This document shows, in pieces, positions 17,443-25,624 of a stretch of 64,000 bases of DNA. The notes below the pieces were generated by a model that was given only the letters and a program-made list of their open reading frames with translations, searched no databases and was not told where the DNA came from. The translations under genes and the position numbers were made by a program. Source of the stretch: Paludibacterium purpuratum (GTDB taxonomy: Bacteria > Pseudomonadota > Gammaproteobacteria > Burkholderiales > Chromobacteriaceae); NCBI RefSeq assembly GCF_004363805.1, contig NZ_SNZP01000001.1, positions 292,690 to 356,689 on the forward strand, written 5' to 3'. How positions within the stretch are numbered: the first letter of the stretch is position 1; every line of letters starts with the position of its first letter.

Positions 17443-18948
17443 TCAGGCGGGTTGCAAGGGGAGGGCGCTGTGCAGGCTGTCGATATGCGATTTGAGCAAG
17501 GCGCCGAGCCGGGCTGTGGCTTGCCGCAGCGTCTCGTCCGAAACCGAGGCGAAAGCCAGTTGCAGCGCCGGCGGGTAGCGGCCGAGCAGCGCCAAGGCCG
17601 ATAGCGGCCGTACCGGCAGCCCCTGCGCTTTCAGTTCGTTGGCGATGTCTTGATCGTTCAAGCCGGCAGGCAGCCATAGCACGAAATGGAAACCGCAGTG
17701 CTCGCCGGACAGGCGCGGCCGTTCGATCCAGCGGCCGAGTTCCTGGATGACGATGTCGCGCCGGCGCTGATAGATACGGCGTGCCTGACGGATGTGGGCG
17801 TACAGATCGCCGGACTCGATCATCGAGGCCAGCGCTTGTTGCTCGATCAGCCCGGGGTGGGCGCCGGTAGCGTACAGGCGCTGAATCAAGGTCGGGCGCC
17901 AGCTTTTCGGCACGATCATGAAGCCGATGCGTAGCGAGGTATACAGCAACTTATTGAAACTGCCGCAGAACAGGACATGGTCGTCGCGGTCGCTGGATTT
18001 GAGCGCCGGTGGCGGCGATTTCAGATAGTTGTACTCGCTGTCGTAATCGTCTTCGATGATCAGCGTGCCATGGCGGCGCGCCCAGTCGAGCAGGGCGGCG
18101 CGGCGCGTGGCGCTCATGGTGTAGCCCAGCGGCGATTGGTGTGCCGGCGTGACGTAGATCGCGGCACAGGGGGGCTCGTCCAGCGTGGCTACGCAGAGCC
18201 CTTCTTGATCGACCGCCGTCGGGCGCAGGTTGAGCCCGCGCGATTCGAAAATCTCGCGTGCCTGGCGATAGGTCGGGTCTTCGATGGCCACCGTCGCCCC
18301 GGCCGGCAACAGACCGGCCACCAGGCTGATGGCCTGGCGGATGCCGGTGGTGATCACCACGTCGTCGGCATCGCACTCGATGCCGCGCACGCCTTTTACA
18401 TATTGGGCGACCGCCTGGCGCAGCCTGGCCAGCCCGCCGAACTGCATCAAATGCATGTCTTCCACCTGAATTTCCCGCGTGGCGCGCGTCAAATGCTGAC
18501 GCCACTTGGCCAAGTCCAGTAGTAGCGGATCGGCCGCGCGGGCGATGAAGGCTTGACGGGCCGGGCCCGGACTGCAGCTGAGCATGCCGAGCGTTTCTGG
18601 TTGCGGGATGGGCTTGCCGGCCTGCGGCGGTGCGGCGCGGCCGACCCGGCAGGGGGTATCGGGCAGCATGAAATGCTCGGGCAGTGCGGCGGCGACGAAG
18701 GTACCGGCGCCTTGGCGCCGCTCCAGATAACCCTCGATGGTCAGCCGTTCGTAAGCTTGCTCCACCGTGCCGCGCGACAGCGACCAGCGCGCGGCCAGCT
18801 CCCGGGTGGACGGCACTTGCACGCCCAGGCGCAATAGGCCGTCGGTCATGGCTTGGCGCAGGCTGCGATACACCAGATCCTGTCTGGTCAGGCCGGCGAA
18901 GGCCGGGTTGTCGAGGAGGGGGATATCCAGGGTTCTGACGGTGCGCAT
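17443..18948 (-). CDS. MocR/GabR-type regulator (GntR HTH fused to class I aminotransferase)
   Basis: 501 residues from ATG 18948. The winged helix is at ~15-80 (VPSTRELAARWSLSRGTVEQ) and the aminotransferase-like domain at ~120-490. The PLP-lysine region is LFCGSFNKLLYTSLRIGF (Lys ~313), and EDDYDSEYNY carries the PLP-ring aspartate. These proteins sense PLP or amino-acid adducts and regulate a neighbouring gene. The divergent side holds only two short Cys-containing ORFs (19052 and 19386), so the target is uncertain. An elaborate dyad at 18962-19013 lies directly upstream and may be the operator. Confidence 0.92.
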   Translation of the reverse strand: MRTVRTLDIPLLDNPAFAGLTRQDLVYRSLRQAMTDGLLRLGVQVPSTRELAARWSLSRGTVEQAYERLTIEGYLERRQGAGTFVAAALPEHFMLPDTPCRVGRAAPPQAGKPIPQPETLGMLSCSPGPARQAFIARAADPLLLDLAKWRQHLTRATREIQVEDMHLMQFGGLARLRQAVAQYVKGVRGIECDADDVVITTGIRQAISLVAGLLPAGATVAIEDPTYRQAREIFESRGLNLRPTAVDQEGLCVATLDEPPCAAIYVTPAHQSPLGYTMSATRRAALLDWARRHGTLIIEDDYDSEYNYLKSPPPALKSSDRDDHVLFCGSFNKLLYTSLRIGFMIVPKSWRPTLIQRLYATGAHPGLIEQQALASMIESGDLYAHIRQARRIYQRRRDIVIQELGRWIERPRLSGEHCGFHFVLWLPAGLNDQDIANELKAQGLPVRPLSALALLGRYPPALQLAFASVSDETLRQATARLGALLKSHIDSLHSALPLQPA

Positions 18949-18961
18949 GTGGCTAAGTGGT

Positions 18962-19013
18962 CTAGTTAAAATTGGCGGAAGTGGAACTTCTTTGTATGCC
19001 AATATGCAACTAG
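18962..19013. promoter_or_regulatory. Nested dyad upstream of the MocR regulator
   Basis: Three nested inverted repeats share roughly one centre: CTAGTT (18962) with AACTAG (19008), ATTGGC (18971) with GCCAAT (18998), and GAAGT (18978) with ACTTC (18986). The 52-bp block sits 14 bp upstream of the MocR start, in the control region for both directions. Confidence 0.5.
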
Positions 19014-19051
19014 GATGAATGGGCGTCAAGAAAAAATGATTGGATGAGAAT

Positions 19052-19246
19052 ATGAATATTTACTTGGCATTTGTCCGACTTCCTAACATATTGTTAAGTA
19101 AGTGGTACGCCGGCATGACGCAGCATGTGAGCCAGTCTTTTCGCCCCGATGTCGAGGCGATGACCCACTGTCTGCATGATCGGTCGGCGGCGACGGTTCG
19201 GGTGGATTGCCCATACTGTCGCGCCGCCAAACTGCCGCCAGTTTGA
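19052..19246 (+). CDS. Possible small protein with a C-terminal CxxC
   Basis: 64 codons from ATG 19052, preceded by GGATGAG. The product ends in VDCPYCRAAKLPPV, a CxxC that could bind metal; an HC pair lies earlier. It lies divergent from the MocR gene within an otherwise gene-free 437 bp (18949-19385). No homologue is recognised and it could be chance. Confidence 0.3.
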   Translation: MNIYLAFVRLPNILLSKWYAGMTQHVSQSFRPDVEAMTHCLHDRSAATVRVDCPYCRAAKLPPV

Positions 19247-19385
19247 GGGCAGGGCGCCGAGTGGATCGGCCGCCATGTGCGCCAGGATAGGGTGCGGCAT
19301 GGAAGGAAGGTCAAAACAAATAGAGGAGAGTGCCTTCCGGCTTGATCTGCTTTTCATAAGTGCAAAGAGAAAAGGAGAAAGCAGA

Positions 19386-19592
19386 ATGTCAATCGGAGAA
19401 AAACTGCGCCGTTACCGCCAGGCGGTCGGCCAAAACTGGTACTGGGGCATGGGATTGCAGATCAACCAGGCCCTGCATGAAAAAGACGTAGTGGCGGCGA
19501 TGCGGCGCGCCCAGGCCTTGCCGGTCGCTTGCTCGTGCCCGAGCGGCGTTCAGTGCAGCATGTGCATGCCGATCGACTTCGAGGAGGATTGA
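19386..19592 (+). CDS. Small Cys-rich protein of unknown function
   Basis: 68 residues from ATG 19386 with a strong AAGGAGAAA ribosome site. The first half is basic (MSIGEKLRRYRQAVGQNWYW), and the C-terminus carries four cysteines in ACSCPSGVQCSMCMPIDFEE, a possible metal site. Its stop lies 1 bp from the stop of the convergent LysR gene. Not a family I can name. The strong ribosome site and cysteine pattern argue that it is real. Confidence 0.6.
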   Translation: MSIGEKLRRYRQAVGQNWYWGMGLQINQALHEKDVVAAMRRAQALPVACSCPSGVQCSMCMPIDFEED

Positions 19593-19593
19593 G

Positions 19594-20442
19594 TCAGGCG
19601 CCGAGAGTCTGTACGTGTTGGGCCAGTCGTTCGATCAGCGCGGCCAGAGCCGGATTGGCTCTGGCCGTTTCGTTGTAGCACAGGCCGATGCGGCGCAGCG
19701 GCGCGGCTTGCGGCAGTCCTCGCAGCACCAAATCGGCCCGTCCGGCCGCCAGCGACTGGGGCAAAAGCGCTAGGCCGATACCGCTGGCGACCAAGGCCAA
19801 CGCCAGCGAGAAACTATCGGCTTGGGCGGCAAAGCAGGGCAGCGCGCCATCCGGCGCATACCAGTGCAGCAATTGCACATGCGTCGGATGCTGCGGGCAG
19901 GCGATCCACTCCACCTGATGCAGATCCTCCTGCGACAGAATGGCGCGCCCGGCGAGCGGGTGGTCGTTGCGCATCGCCAGCACATGCGGTTCCTCCCACA
20001 GCGGCAGGAACAATTCTTCTTCGCGGCGCAGGTGCTCCGGCGCGAGCCGCGCCTCGCCCTGGCAACCCGCCTTGAGCGTCAGTTGCAGCAGCGGATCGCC
20101 GCGTGTCGCCAGCCTCAGAACCGTCTCGATTTGCGCCGGACCCGGCTCGCCCTCGATGCCCAGCGTCAACTGGCTGCAGTCGTCATGGCCTTGGCGGAAC
20201 ATGTCGTTCAGCGCCGTCGCGTCGGCCACCAGCCGGCGCGCGCGGGGATACAACTGCCGCGCCGCCTCGCTGATACCGACGCCGCGCGGCTGGCGCAGAA
20301 ACAATGCCGTGCCGAGCTGCGCCTCCAATTGCCGGATCGTCACCGACAAGGTGGGTTGACTCAGGTGCAGATGCGTTGCGGCGGCGCTGATGTTGCGCGT
20401 CTCGTAGACCGCGAGGAATGCCTTGAGTTGACGGATATCCAT
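19594..20442 (-). CDS. LysR family transcriptional regulator
   Basis: 282 residues. The N-terminal winged helix is MDIRQLKAFLAVYETRNISA followed by AATHLHLSQPTLSVTIRQLE, and an effector domain extends from ~90. It is divergent from the short-chain dehydrogenase at 20553. The 110-bp gap holds an inverted repeat AAATCGGT (20468-20475) / ACCGATTT (20513-20520), a plausible part of the binding region. The target is presumed to be the SDR. Confidence 0.92.
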   Translation of the reverse strand: MDIRQLKAFLAVYETRNISAAATHLHLSQPTLSVTIRQLEAQLGTALFLRQPRGVGISEAARQLYPRARRLVADATALNDMFRQGHDDCSQLTLGIEGEPGPAQIETVLRLATRGDPLLQLTLKAGCQGEARLAPEHLRREEELFLPLWEEPHVLAMRNDHPLAGRAILSQEDLHQVEWIACPQHPTHVQLLHWYAPDGALPCFAAQADSFSLALALVASGIGLALLPQSLAAGRADLVLRGLPQAAPLRRIGLCYNETARANPALAALIERLAQHVQTLGA

Positions 20443-20552
20443 AGATTATTTCGATAGCTGATCTAGAAAATCGGTATTTTTCAAGCGTCTATCACTCGAT
20501 CATACTGCGAAAACCGATTTGGTTATCGTTATTTTCTATTTTTGGAGGCGTT

Positions 20553-21275
20553 ATGCAAAAACCTCTCGCCATCGTAACAGGCGCCAGCTCCGGCATCGGC
20601 GCCGCGACGGCCCAACGATTATCCGAGCGCGGCTACCCGCTACTACTGCTGGGGCGGCGGCTCGACCGTTTGCAGGCGCTTAACCTGCCCAAAACCATGA
20701 TCCGCGCGCTGGACGTGACCGATCGTATCGCGTTGGCCAGTGCGGTCGCCGAAGCCGAGCAGCAATTCGGCCCGACCGATCTATTGGTCAACAATGCCGG
20801 CGTGATGCTGTTGGGCAGCATGGCCACGCAGGATCCGGGAGAGTGGGATCGGATGCTGGACGTGAATGTGAAAGGATTGCTCAACGGCATTCATGCTGTG
20901 CTGGCCGGCATGGTGGCACGTCGTCGCGGCACCATCGTCAATGTCAGTTCGATTGCCGGGCGTAAAACCTTTCCCAGCCATGCGGCCTATTGCGGTACCA
21001 AATTCGCCGTTCATGCCATCAGCGAGAATCTACGCGAAGAAGTATCGGGCCAGGATGTGCGCGTGATTACCATTGCGCCGGGGGCGGTGGAGACCGAATT
21101 GCTGGGACACACCACCGACGAGGCGATCAAGCGCGGTTACGACGAGTGGAAGCAGCAGATGGGCGGCGTGCTGGAGGCCGCGACGGTGGCCGAGACCATC
21201 CGCTTTGCCTATGAACAGCCGCAACACGTTTGTATCCGCGAGATTGTGCTGGCGGCCACGCGCCAACCGGCCTGA
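20553..21275 (+). CDS. Short-chain dehydrogenase/reductase
   Basis: 240 residues, classical SDR. The NADP(H) motif is TGASSGIG (~9-16). NNAG lies at ~83, the catalytic Ser at ~137 (IVNVSSIAGRK) and YCGTKFAVH holds the Tyr-x3-Lys pair (~150-154). GGAGG lies upstream of the ATG. Resembles serine/3-hydroxy acid dehydrogenase-like SDRs; substrate not assignable. Likely regulated by the divergent LysR protein. Confidence 0.9.
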   Translation: MQKPLAIVTGASSGIGAATAQRLSERGYPLLLLGRRLDRLQALNLPKTMIRALDVTDRIALASAVAEAEQQFGPTDLLVNNAGVMLLGSMATQDPGEWDRMLDVNVKGLLNGIHAVLAGMVARRRGTIVNVSSIAGRKTFPSHAAYCGTKFAVHAISENLREEVSGQDVRVITIAPGAVETELLGHTTDEAIKRGYDEWKQQMGGVLEAATVAETIRFAYEQPQHVCIREIVLAATRQPA

Positions 21276-21380
21276 GGTGCCGTGCGAGGGGAGGGGGGCC
21301 GCCCGTGTCCCCCCTCGAATGATCGCAAAGGCCGGCCACGGGCCGCACCTTTCCCTTGTTCGCCTCTTTCGCTTGTGTTA

Positions 21381-21401
21381 AAAATGACCAATGGTCATTT
21401 T
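21381..21401. promoter_or_regulatory. Perfect 21-bp palindrome upstream of second SDR
   Basis: AAAATGACCA, one central A, then TGGTCATTTT: perfect 10-bp arms, 16 bp before the ATG at 21418. Size and form suit a TetR-type dimer operator. No TetR gene is adjacent, so the repressor would act from elsewhere. Confidence 0.55.
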
Positions 21402-21417
21402 ATTTGGGAGTCATGCG

Positions 21418-22206
21418 ATGAACGAGCCGGGACAACGTTGGGCCTTGATCACGGGGGCATCCAGCGGCATGGGGGTCGATTATGCGCGCCAGTTGGCGGC
21501 GCAGGGGGTTGCGTTGGTGCTGGTGGCGCGCAGTTTCGAGCCGATGCGCACGCTGGCCGACGAATTGATTGCACGGCATCGGGTACCGGTGCAAGTCATC
21601 GCGCAGGACTTGGCCGAACCCGGGGCTGCGCAGGCGCTGAAGCGCCAGATCGATGAACAGGGCTGGCAGATCGATTTGTTGGTCAACAACGCCGGCTTCG
21701 GCGTGCATGGCGATTTCCATCGCCAGCCGCTGGAACGGCTGCAAAGCATGTTGCAGCTCAATATCGTCGCCCTGACCGAGCTGACCCGGCTGTTTGCCGC
21801 CGATATGGCGGCGCGCGGTCGCGGCGAGATTCTGCTGGTCGCGTCGATCGGCGCCTACCAGGCCTCGCCGACTTATGCAGCCTACTGCGCCAGCAAGGCC
21901 TACGTGTTGCTGCTGGGCGAAGCGCTGCACGAAGAGCTCAAGCCGCACGGGGTGACCGTGACGGTGCTGTCGCCCGGCGTAACCGCCACCAACTTCTTCG
22001 AGGTCTCCGGACAACGGGCAACCGGCTATCAGCGCTTGATGGTCATGCCGAGCGACGCGGTGGTGCGCCAGGCGCTGGCGGCATTACGCGCGCGTCGCGC
22101 CACGCTGGTGCCGGGGCTCTTCAATGCCTTGACGGTGTTCGCCAACCGCTTTGCCCCGCGCAGTTGGCAACGCAAGCTGGTCTACCGGCTGATGCGTAAC
22201 GATTAA
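21418..22206 (+). CDS. Short-chain dehydrogenase/reductase (DltE-like)
   Basis: 262 residues from ATG 21418 behind GGGAG. The cofactor site is TGASSGMG and NNAGFGVHGDF is present; catalytic residues are in VASIGAYQASPTYAAYCASK (Ser, Tyr-x3-Lys). The C-terminal extension (LVPGLFNALTVFANRFAPR) is typical of SDRs annotated as membrane-associated or DltE-like. It overlaps the convergent ArgP-like gene by 4 bp. Control by the palindrome immediately upstream is inferred. Confidence 0.88.
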   Translation: MNEPGQRWALITGASSGMGVDYARQLAAQGVALVLVARSFEPMRTLADELIARHRVPVQVIAQDLAEPGAAQALKRQIDEQGWQIDLLVNNAGFGVHGDFHRQPLERLQSMLQLNIVALTELTRLFAADMAARGRGEILLVASIGAYQASPTYAAYCASKAYVLLLGEALHEELKPHGVTVTVLSPGVTATNFFEVSGQRATGYQRLMVMPSDAVVRQALAALRARRATLVPGLFNALTVFANRFAPRSWQRKLVYRLMRND

Positions 22207-23096
22207 TCCAGCAGCCGCTTCGCCTCGGCCATCAGCGAGTCGGTCAGGCGGCTGATCAGCGCGCTCTCCATGGCCCAGCGGTGCCAGAACAGCGGCAAGT
22301 GAAACTCCCGCTCCGGGCTCAAATCCACCAGTTCGCCGCTTTGCAGCCGATCGCCGATCAGCAGATTGGAGATCAGGCCGAAACCCGCCCCCGCTGTGAT
22401 CACGTCGACGAATTCGTTGATCGACGGAATCAGGTGGAAAGGAAAGACCCGGTCGAAGCCCGGATGTTGTTGTGCCAGAAAATCGAAATGCAGGGGATCG
22501 TCGTGACTGACCAGCACCGCCGGCGCGCTGGCGAGCGCTGCGTCGGTCGGTCCTTCGGGAAAATGGCGCTCGGCGAATGCCGGGGTGGCGACGCAGTAAA
22601 AACGCATGGCGCCCAATTCCGTCACCTCGCCGCCGGGCAGGGCGGCGGCATGCTGGCTGATGCAGCCCAGTACCGTGCCATTGCGCATCATCTGCTGAGT
22701 GCGCGATTCATCGTCGACATAAACGTGCAGCAAGGTCCGCGACGTTTGCGGTATCCATTGCAGACAGGTGCGCACGAACCACGCCAACGTATCGTTGCTG
22801 ACGGCGACCGCCACGACTTGGTAGCTGTCGGCGTCGGCATTCATCTTGGCTGCCAATTCATGTTCCAGTAAGGCCACTTGCCGTGCATGGCGCAGCAGAT
22901 GCTCGCCTTGCGCCGTCGGCGCCATGGGCAACGAGCGGGTCAGCAGTCGCTGGCCCTGGCTTTGTTCCAGTTGCGATAGGCGCTGGGAGACCGCCGACTG
23001 GGTGATGTGCAAGCTGCGCGCAGCCTTGTCGAAGCTTTGTTCGCGGATGACCGCATCCAGGGCGGCCAGTTGTCGGTAATCGATACGCAGGGCCAT
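22203..23096 (-). CDS. ArgP/LysG-type LysR regulator
   Basis: 297 residues from ATG 23096 with GAGG nine bases upstream (GTG 23105 also possible). The N-terminus ALRIDYRQLAALDAVIREQS and HITQSAVSQRLSQLEQSQGQ matches the ArgP/LysG subgroup, which controls basic-amino-acid export or uptake in response to lysine or arginine. It is divergent from an APC-type amino-acid permease at 23221, which supports that role. Confidence 0.87.
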   Translation of the reverse strand: MALRIDYRQLAALDAVIREQSFDKAARSLHITQSAVSQRLSQLEQSQGQRLLTRSLPMAPTAQGEHLLRHARQVALLEHELAAKMNADADSYQVVAVAVSNDTLAWFVRTCLQWIPQTSRTLLHVYVDDESRTQQMMRNGTVLGCISQHAAALPGGEVTELGAMRFYCVATPAFAERHFPEGPTDAALASAPAVLVSHDDPLHFDFLAQQHPGFDRVFPFHLIPSINEFVDVITAGAGFGLISNLLIGDRLQSGELVDLSPEREFHLPLFWHRWAMESALISRLTDSLMAEAKRLLD

Positions 23097-23104
23097 TATT
23101 AGCA

Positions 23105-23170
23105 CCTCTAATCCATATCCAGAATAATGAATTGTACAACAAGTATATTAGTCGTTTAGATTATTAGAGG
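23105..23170. promoter_or_regulatory. Inverted repeat between argP-like gene and permease
   Basis: CCTCTAAT at 23105-23112 and ATTAGAGG at 23163-23170 form perfect 8-bp arms across the AT-rich divergent promoter region. The ~60-bp span is in the size range of LysR-type binding regions. Candidate site for the ArgP-like protein. Confidence 0.4.
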
Positions 23171-23220
23171 ACGCTGTTTTAGGTGTGCGTTAGGGATAAC
23201 AAGAGACTGGGAGTCAAAAA

Positions 23221-24669
23221 ATGACAGATACCGTCGCGCCGGATCGTGGCGCAAGAAAAATCGGTTTTGTGGCGTTGACCGCCTTGGTGATGGGGTCGAT
23301 GTTGGGGGCGGGCATTCTGTCTTTGCCGCAGAACATGGCCGCCACTTCGGGGGCGGGCGCCGTGGTCATCGCCTGGGGCATTACCCTGTTCGGCATGTTG
23401 ATGCTGGCGCTGGTATTTCAGAATCTTTCCAACCGTCAGCCGGACATCGAGGGCGGGGTATATGGCTATGCCCGAGCCGGGTTCGGCGATTTCATGGGTT
23501 TCAATTCGGCCTGGGGCTACTGGATGTCCGGTTGGGTGGGCAATGTGTCGCTGTTCGTGGTGATGTTTTCGGCGCTGGCCGGTTTCAAGCCGTTCGCCTT
23601 GTTCGCCGACGGCAATAACTGGCAGTCGATCCTGGCCTCGTCGGTACTGCTGTGGCTCTTGACCTGGACGGTGATGCGCGGTGTGCACGAAGCGGCCTTC
23701 GTCAACATCCTGACCACCATCGCGCGCATTTTGCCGCTGATCCTGTTCGTGATCGTGGTGATCCTGGCCTTCCAGGTGAAGACCTTCACCACCGATTTCT
23801 GGGGCAATGTGAAACTCGGCTCGGTGCTCGACCAAGTCAAGGGCTCGATGCTGGTGACCGTATGGGTATACATCGGCATCGAGGGTGCCACGGTGTACTC
23901 GACCCGGGCACAGAAAAAGTCCGATATCGGGCGTGCAACGATAGTGGGGTTTCTGCTGACTTCGGTACTGTTGGTGGCGGTGTCTGTCTTGTCGCTGGGC
24001 ATTATGAGTCAGCCGGAATTGGCCGGTTTGAAGAATCCGTCGGCCGCGGGCGTGCTGCAACATGTCGTGGGCCCGTGGGGCGCGGGCTTGATCAATGCCT
24101 GCCTGGTGATTGCCGTGGGCGGCGAGCTGTTGGCCTGGACCATGTTGCCGGCGGAAATTCCTTATCTGGGTGCGCGCGACGGGGTATTCCCGAAGCTGTT
24201 CGGCAAGGTCAACCGCCATCAGTCGCCGGTCAACGCGCTGTGGCTGACCAATGGCCTGATCCAAGTGATGCTGTTGGTGACGCTGTATAGCTCGGCGGGT
24301 TATCTGGCACTCCTGTCGCTGGCGACCTCGATGGTCCTGATTCCCTATCTGCTGTGCGGCGGTTACGCCTGGTTGGTGGCCTTGCGCGGCACCGGTTATC
24401 CGGCGGGCGATGCGGCGCGCAAGCGCGACATGCTGATCGGTGTTTTGGCGACGGGCTATTGCGTCTGGCTGATCTATGCCGCCGGACTGAAATATCTGTT
24501 CCTGTCGATGATTCTGTATACCCCGGGCATTGCCTTTTACTGGTGGGCCAAGTGGGAGCGCGGCGAGAAGCCGTTCAAGGGGTTCGAACTGGCATTGGCA
24601 CTGTTCATGGCCGTGCTGGGACTGGTTGCCTGCGTGATGGTGGCGCAAGGACGAATCAGTCTGAACTGA
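23221..24669 (+). CDS. APC family basic amino acid antiporter/permease
   Basis: 482 residues with about 12-13 transmembrane helices. The first helix contains GSMLGAGILSLP, the G-S/x-G-x-G substrate-binding bend of APC transporters. Overall sequence (YGYARAGFGDFMGFNSAWGY, VYIGIEGATVYSTRAQKK) resembles the arginine/ornithine or lysine/cadaverine antiporter subgroup. The divergent ArgP-like regulator agrees with a basic amino acid as substrate. A strong intrinsic terminator follows the stop codon. Confidence 0.88.
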   Translation: MTDTVAPDRGARKIGFVALTALVMGSMLGAGILSLPQNMAATSGAGAVVIAWGITLFGMLMLALVFQNLSNRQPDIEGGVYGYARAGFGDFMGFNSAWGYWMSGWVGNVSLFVVMFSALAGFKPFALFADGNNWQSILASSVLLWLLTWTVMRGVHEAAFVNILTTIARILPLILFVIVVILAFQVKTFTTDFWGNVKLGSVLDQVKGSMLVTVWVYIGIEGATVYSTRAQKKSDIGRATIVGFLLTSVLLVAVSVLSLGIMSQPELAGLKNPSAAGVLQHVVGPWGAGLINACLVIAVGGELLAWTMLPAEIPYLGARDGVFPKLFGKVNRHQSPVNALWLTNGLIQVMLLVTLYSSAGYLALLSLATSMVLIPYLLCGGYAWLVALRGTGYPAGDAARKRDMLIGVLATGYCVWLIYAAGLKYLFLSMILYTPGIAFYWWAKWERGEKPFKGFELALALFMAVLGLVACVMVAQGRISLN

Positions 24670-24707
24670 TGGTGCCTCATTATATTTATTGTTAGTTTTG
24701 CTCCCTC

Positions 24708-24734
24708 GCCGCGGCCCGTGCCGCGGCTTTTTTT
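24708..24734 (+). terminator. Intrinsic terminator after the permease
   Basis: GCCGCGGC, four-base loop, GCCGCGGC, then seven T residues. Confidence 0.92.
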
Positions 24735-24757
24735 ATGTAGCGGCTCCTGCCAGCGGT

Positions 24758-25540
24758 TTATTGGTGCTGGCGCCGGTATTGCTCGGGGGTGAGGCCGGAG
24801 CGGCGCTGGAACATGGCAATGAAAGCCGAGGCAGTGCTGTAGCCGAGATCGAGCGCGATGTGCAGCACGCTAAGATCCTTCTCCAGCATCGAGAGCGCGG
24901 TGAGAAACCGCAGTCGCTGACGCCATTCTCCGAAGCTCATCCCCAGTTCGCGCTGGCAGCGCCGCGCCAGTGTGCGTTCTGTGCTGTGCAGCTGCTCGGC
25001 CCATTGCGCCAGGGTGTCGTTGTTGCCCGGGCAGTGTTGCAGCGCGTCCAGCAAGCGAGAGAGTTGGGGGTCGTTGCTGCCGGGCAAATAGCTGTCGGAG
25101 CAGCGCGCCTGGCGCATCTGATCCAGCAGAACCTCGGTCAGGCGCCGATCTGCCGGGGTATGGGGCACGTTCAGCCGACGTGTGGCGAAGTCTTCCAGAA
25201 TCGCTTTGAGGATCGGGCTCAATTGCAGTGCGCAGGGCTCGGCCGGCAAGCCCCGGCACAAGGCGGCATCGATATAGACCGAGTGATGCCGGCCGCCTTG
25301 TAGGGTATGGGCGTCGTGTTCTTTTTCCGGCGGTGTCCACAGCGCATATTGCGGCGGTACGCGGAAGGGGCGTCCCTCGATGGTCAGCGCCATGACCCCC
25401 GAGGCCGAATAGCTCAGTTGCCCCCATGGATGGCGATGGCTGAGGAAGCGGTCGTTGGTCTCGAACTCGTTGAGGCGCACGTAGATCGGATAGGGCAGCG
25501 TGACGAAATCCGGCGGGTATTGCACGGTATGGGCAATCAT
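24758..25540 (-). CDS. AraC family regulator with cupin sensor (NimR-like)
   Basis: 260 residues: an N-terminal cupin-type domain (HRHPWGQLSYSASGVM, ~35-52) and two C-terminal helix-turn-helix motifs (TLAQWAEQLHSTERTLARRC and ALDLGYSTASAFIAMFQRRS). The order and the LW/PP motif (YALWTPPEKEHDAH) recall NimR of E. coli. It is divergent from an EamA exporter at 25625, just as NimR is divergent from an exporter, so that gene is the likely target. Confidence 0.87.
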   Translation of the reverse strand: MIAHTVQYPPDFVTLPYPIYVRLNEFETNDRFLSHRHPWGQLSYSASGVMALTIEGRPFRVPPQYALWTPPEKEHDAHTLQGGRHHSVYIDAALCRGLPAEPCALQLSPILKAILEDFATRRLNVPHTPADRRLTEVLLDQMRQARCSDSYLPGSNDPQLSRLLDALQHCPGNNDTLAQWAEQLHSTERTLARRCQRELGMSFGEWRQRLRFLTALSMLEKDLSVLHIALDLGYSTASAFIAMFQRRSGLTPEQYRRQHQ

Positions 25541-25624
25541 GGCGGTCTTTCGCTATATTTTGTCTGGTTCGCATTATATTCGTCGTATATGTCTATTGGA
25601 AAATAAGACAAATTATTATTTGAG

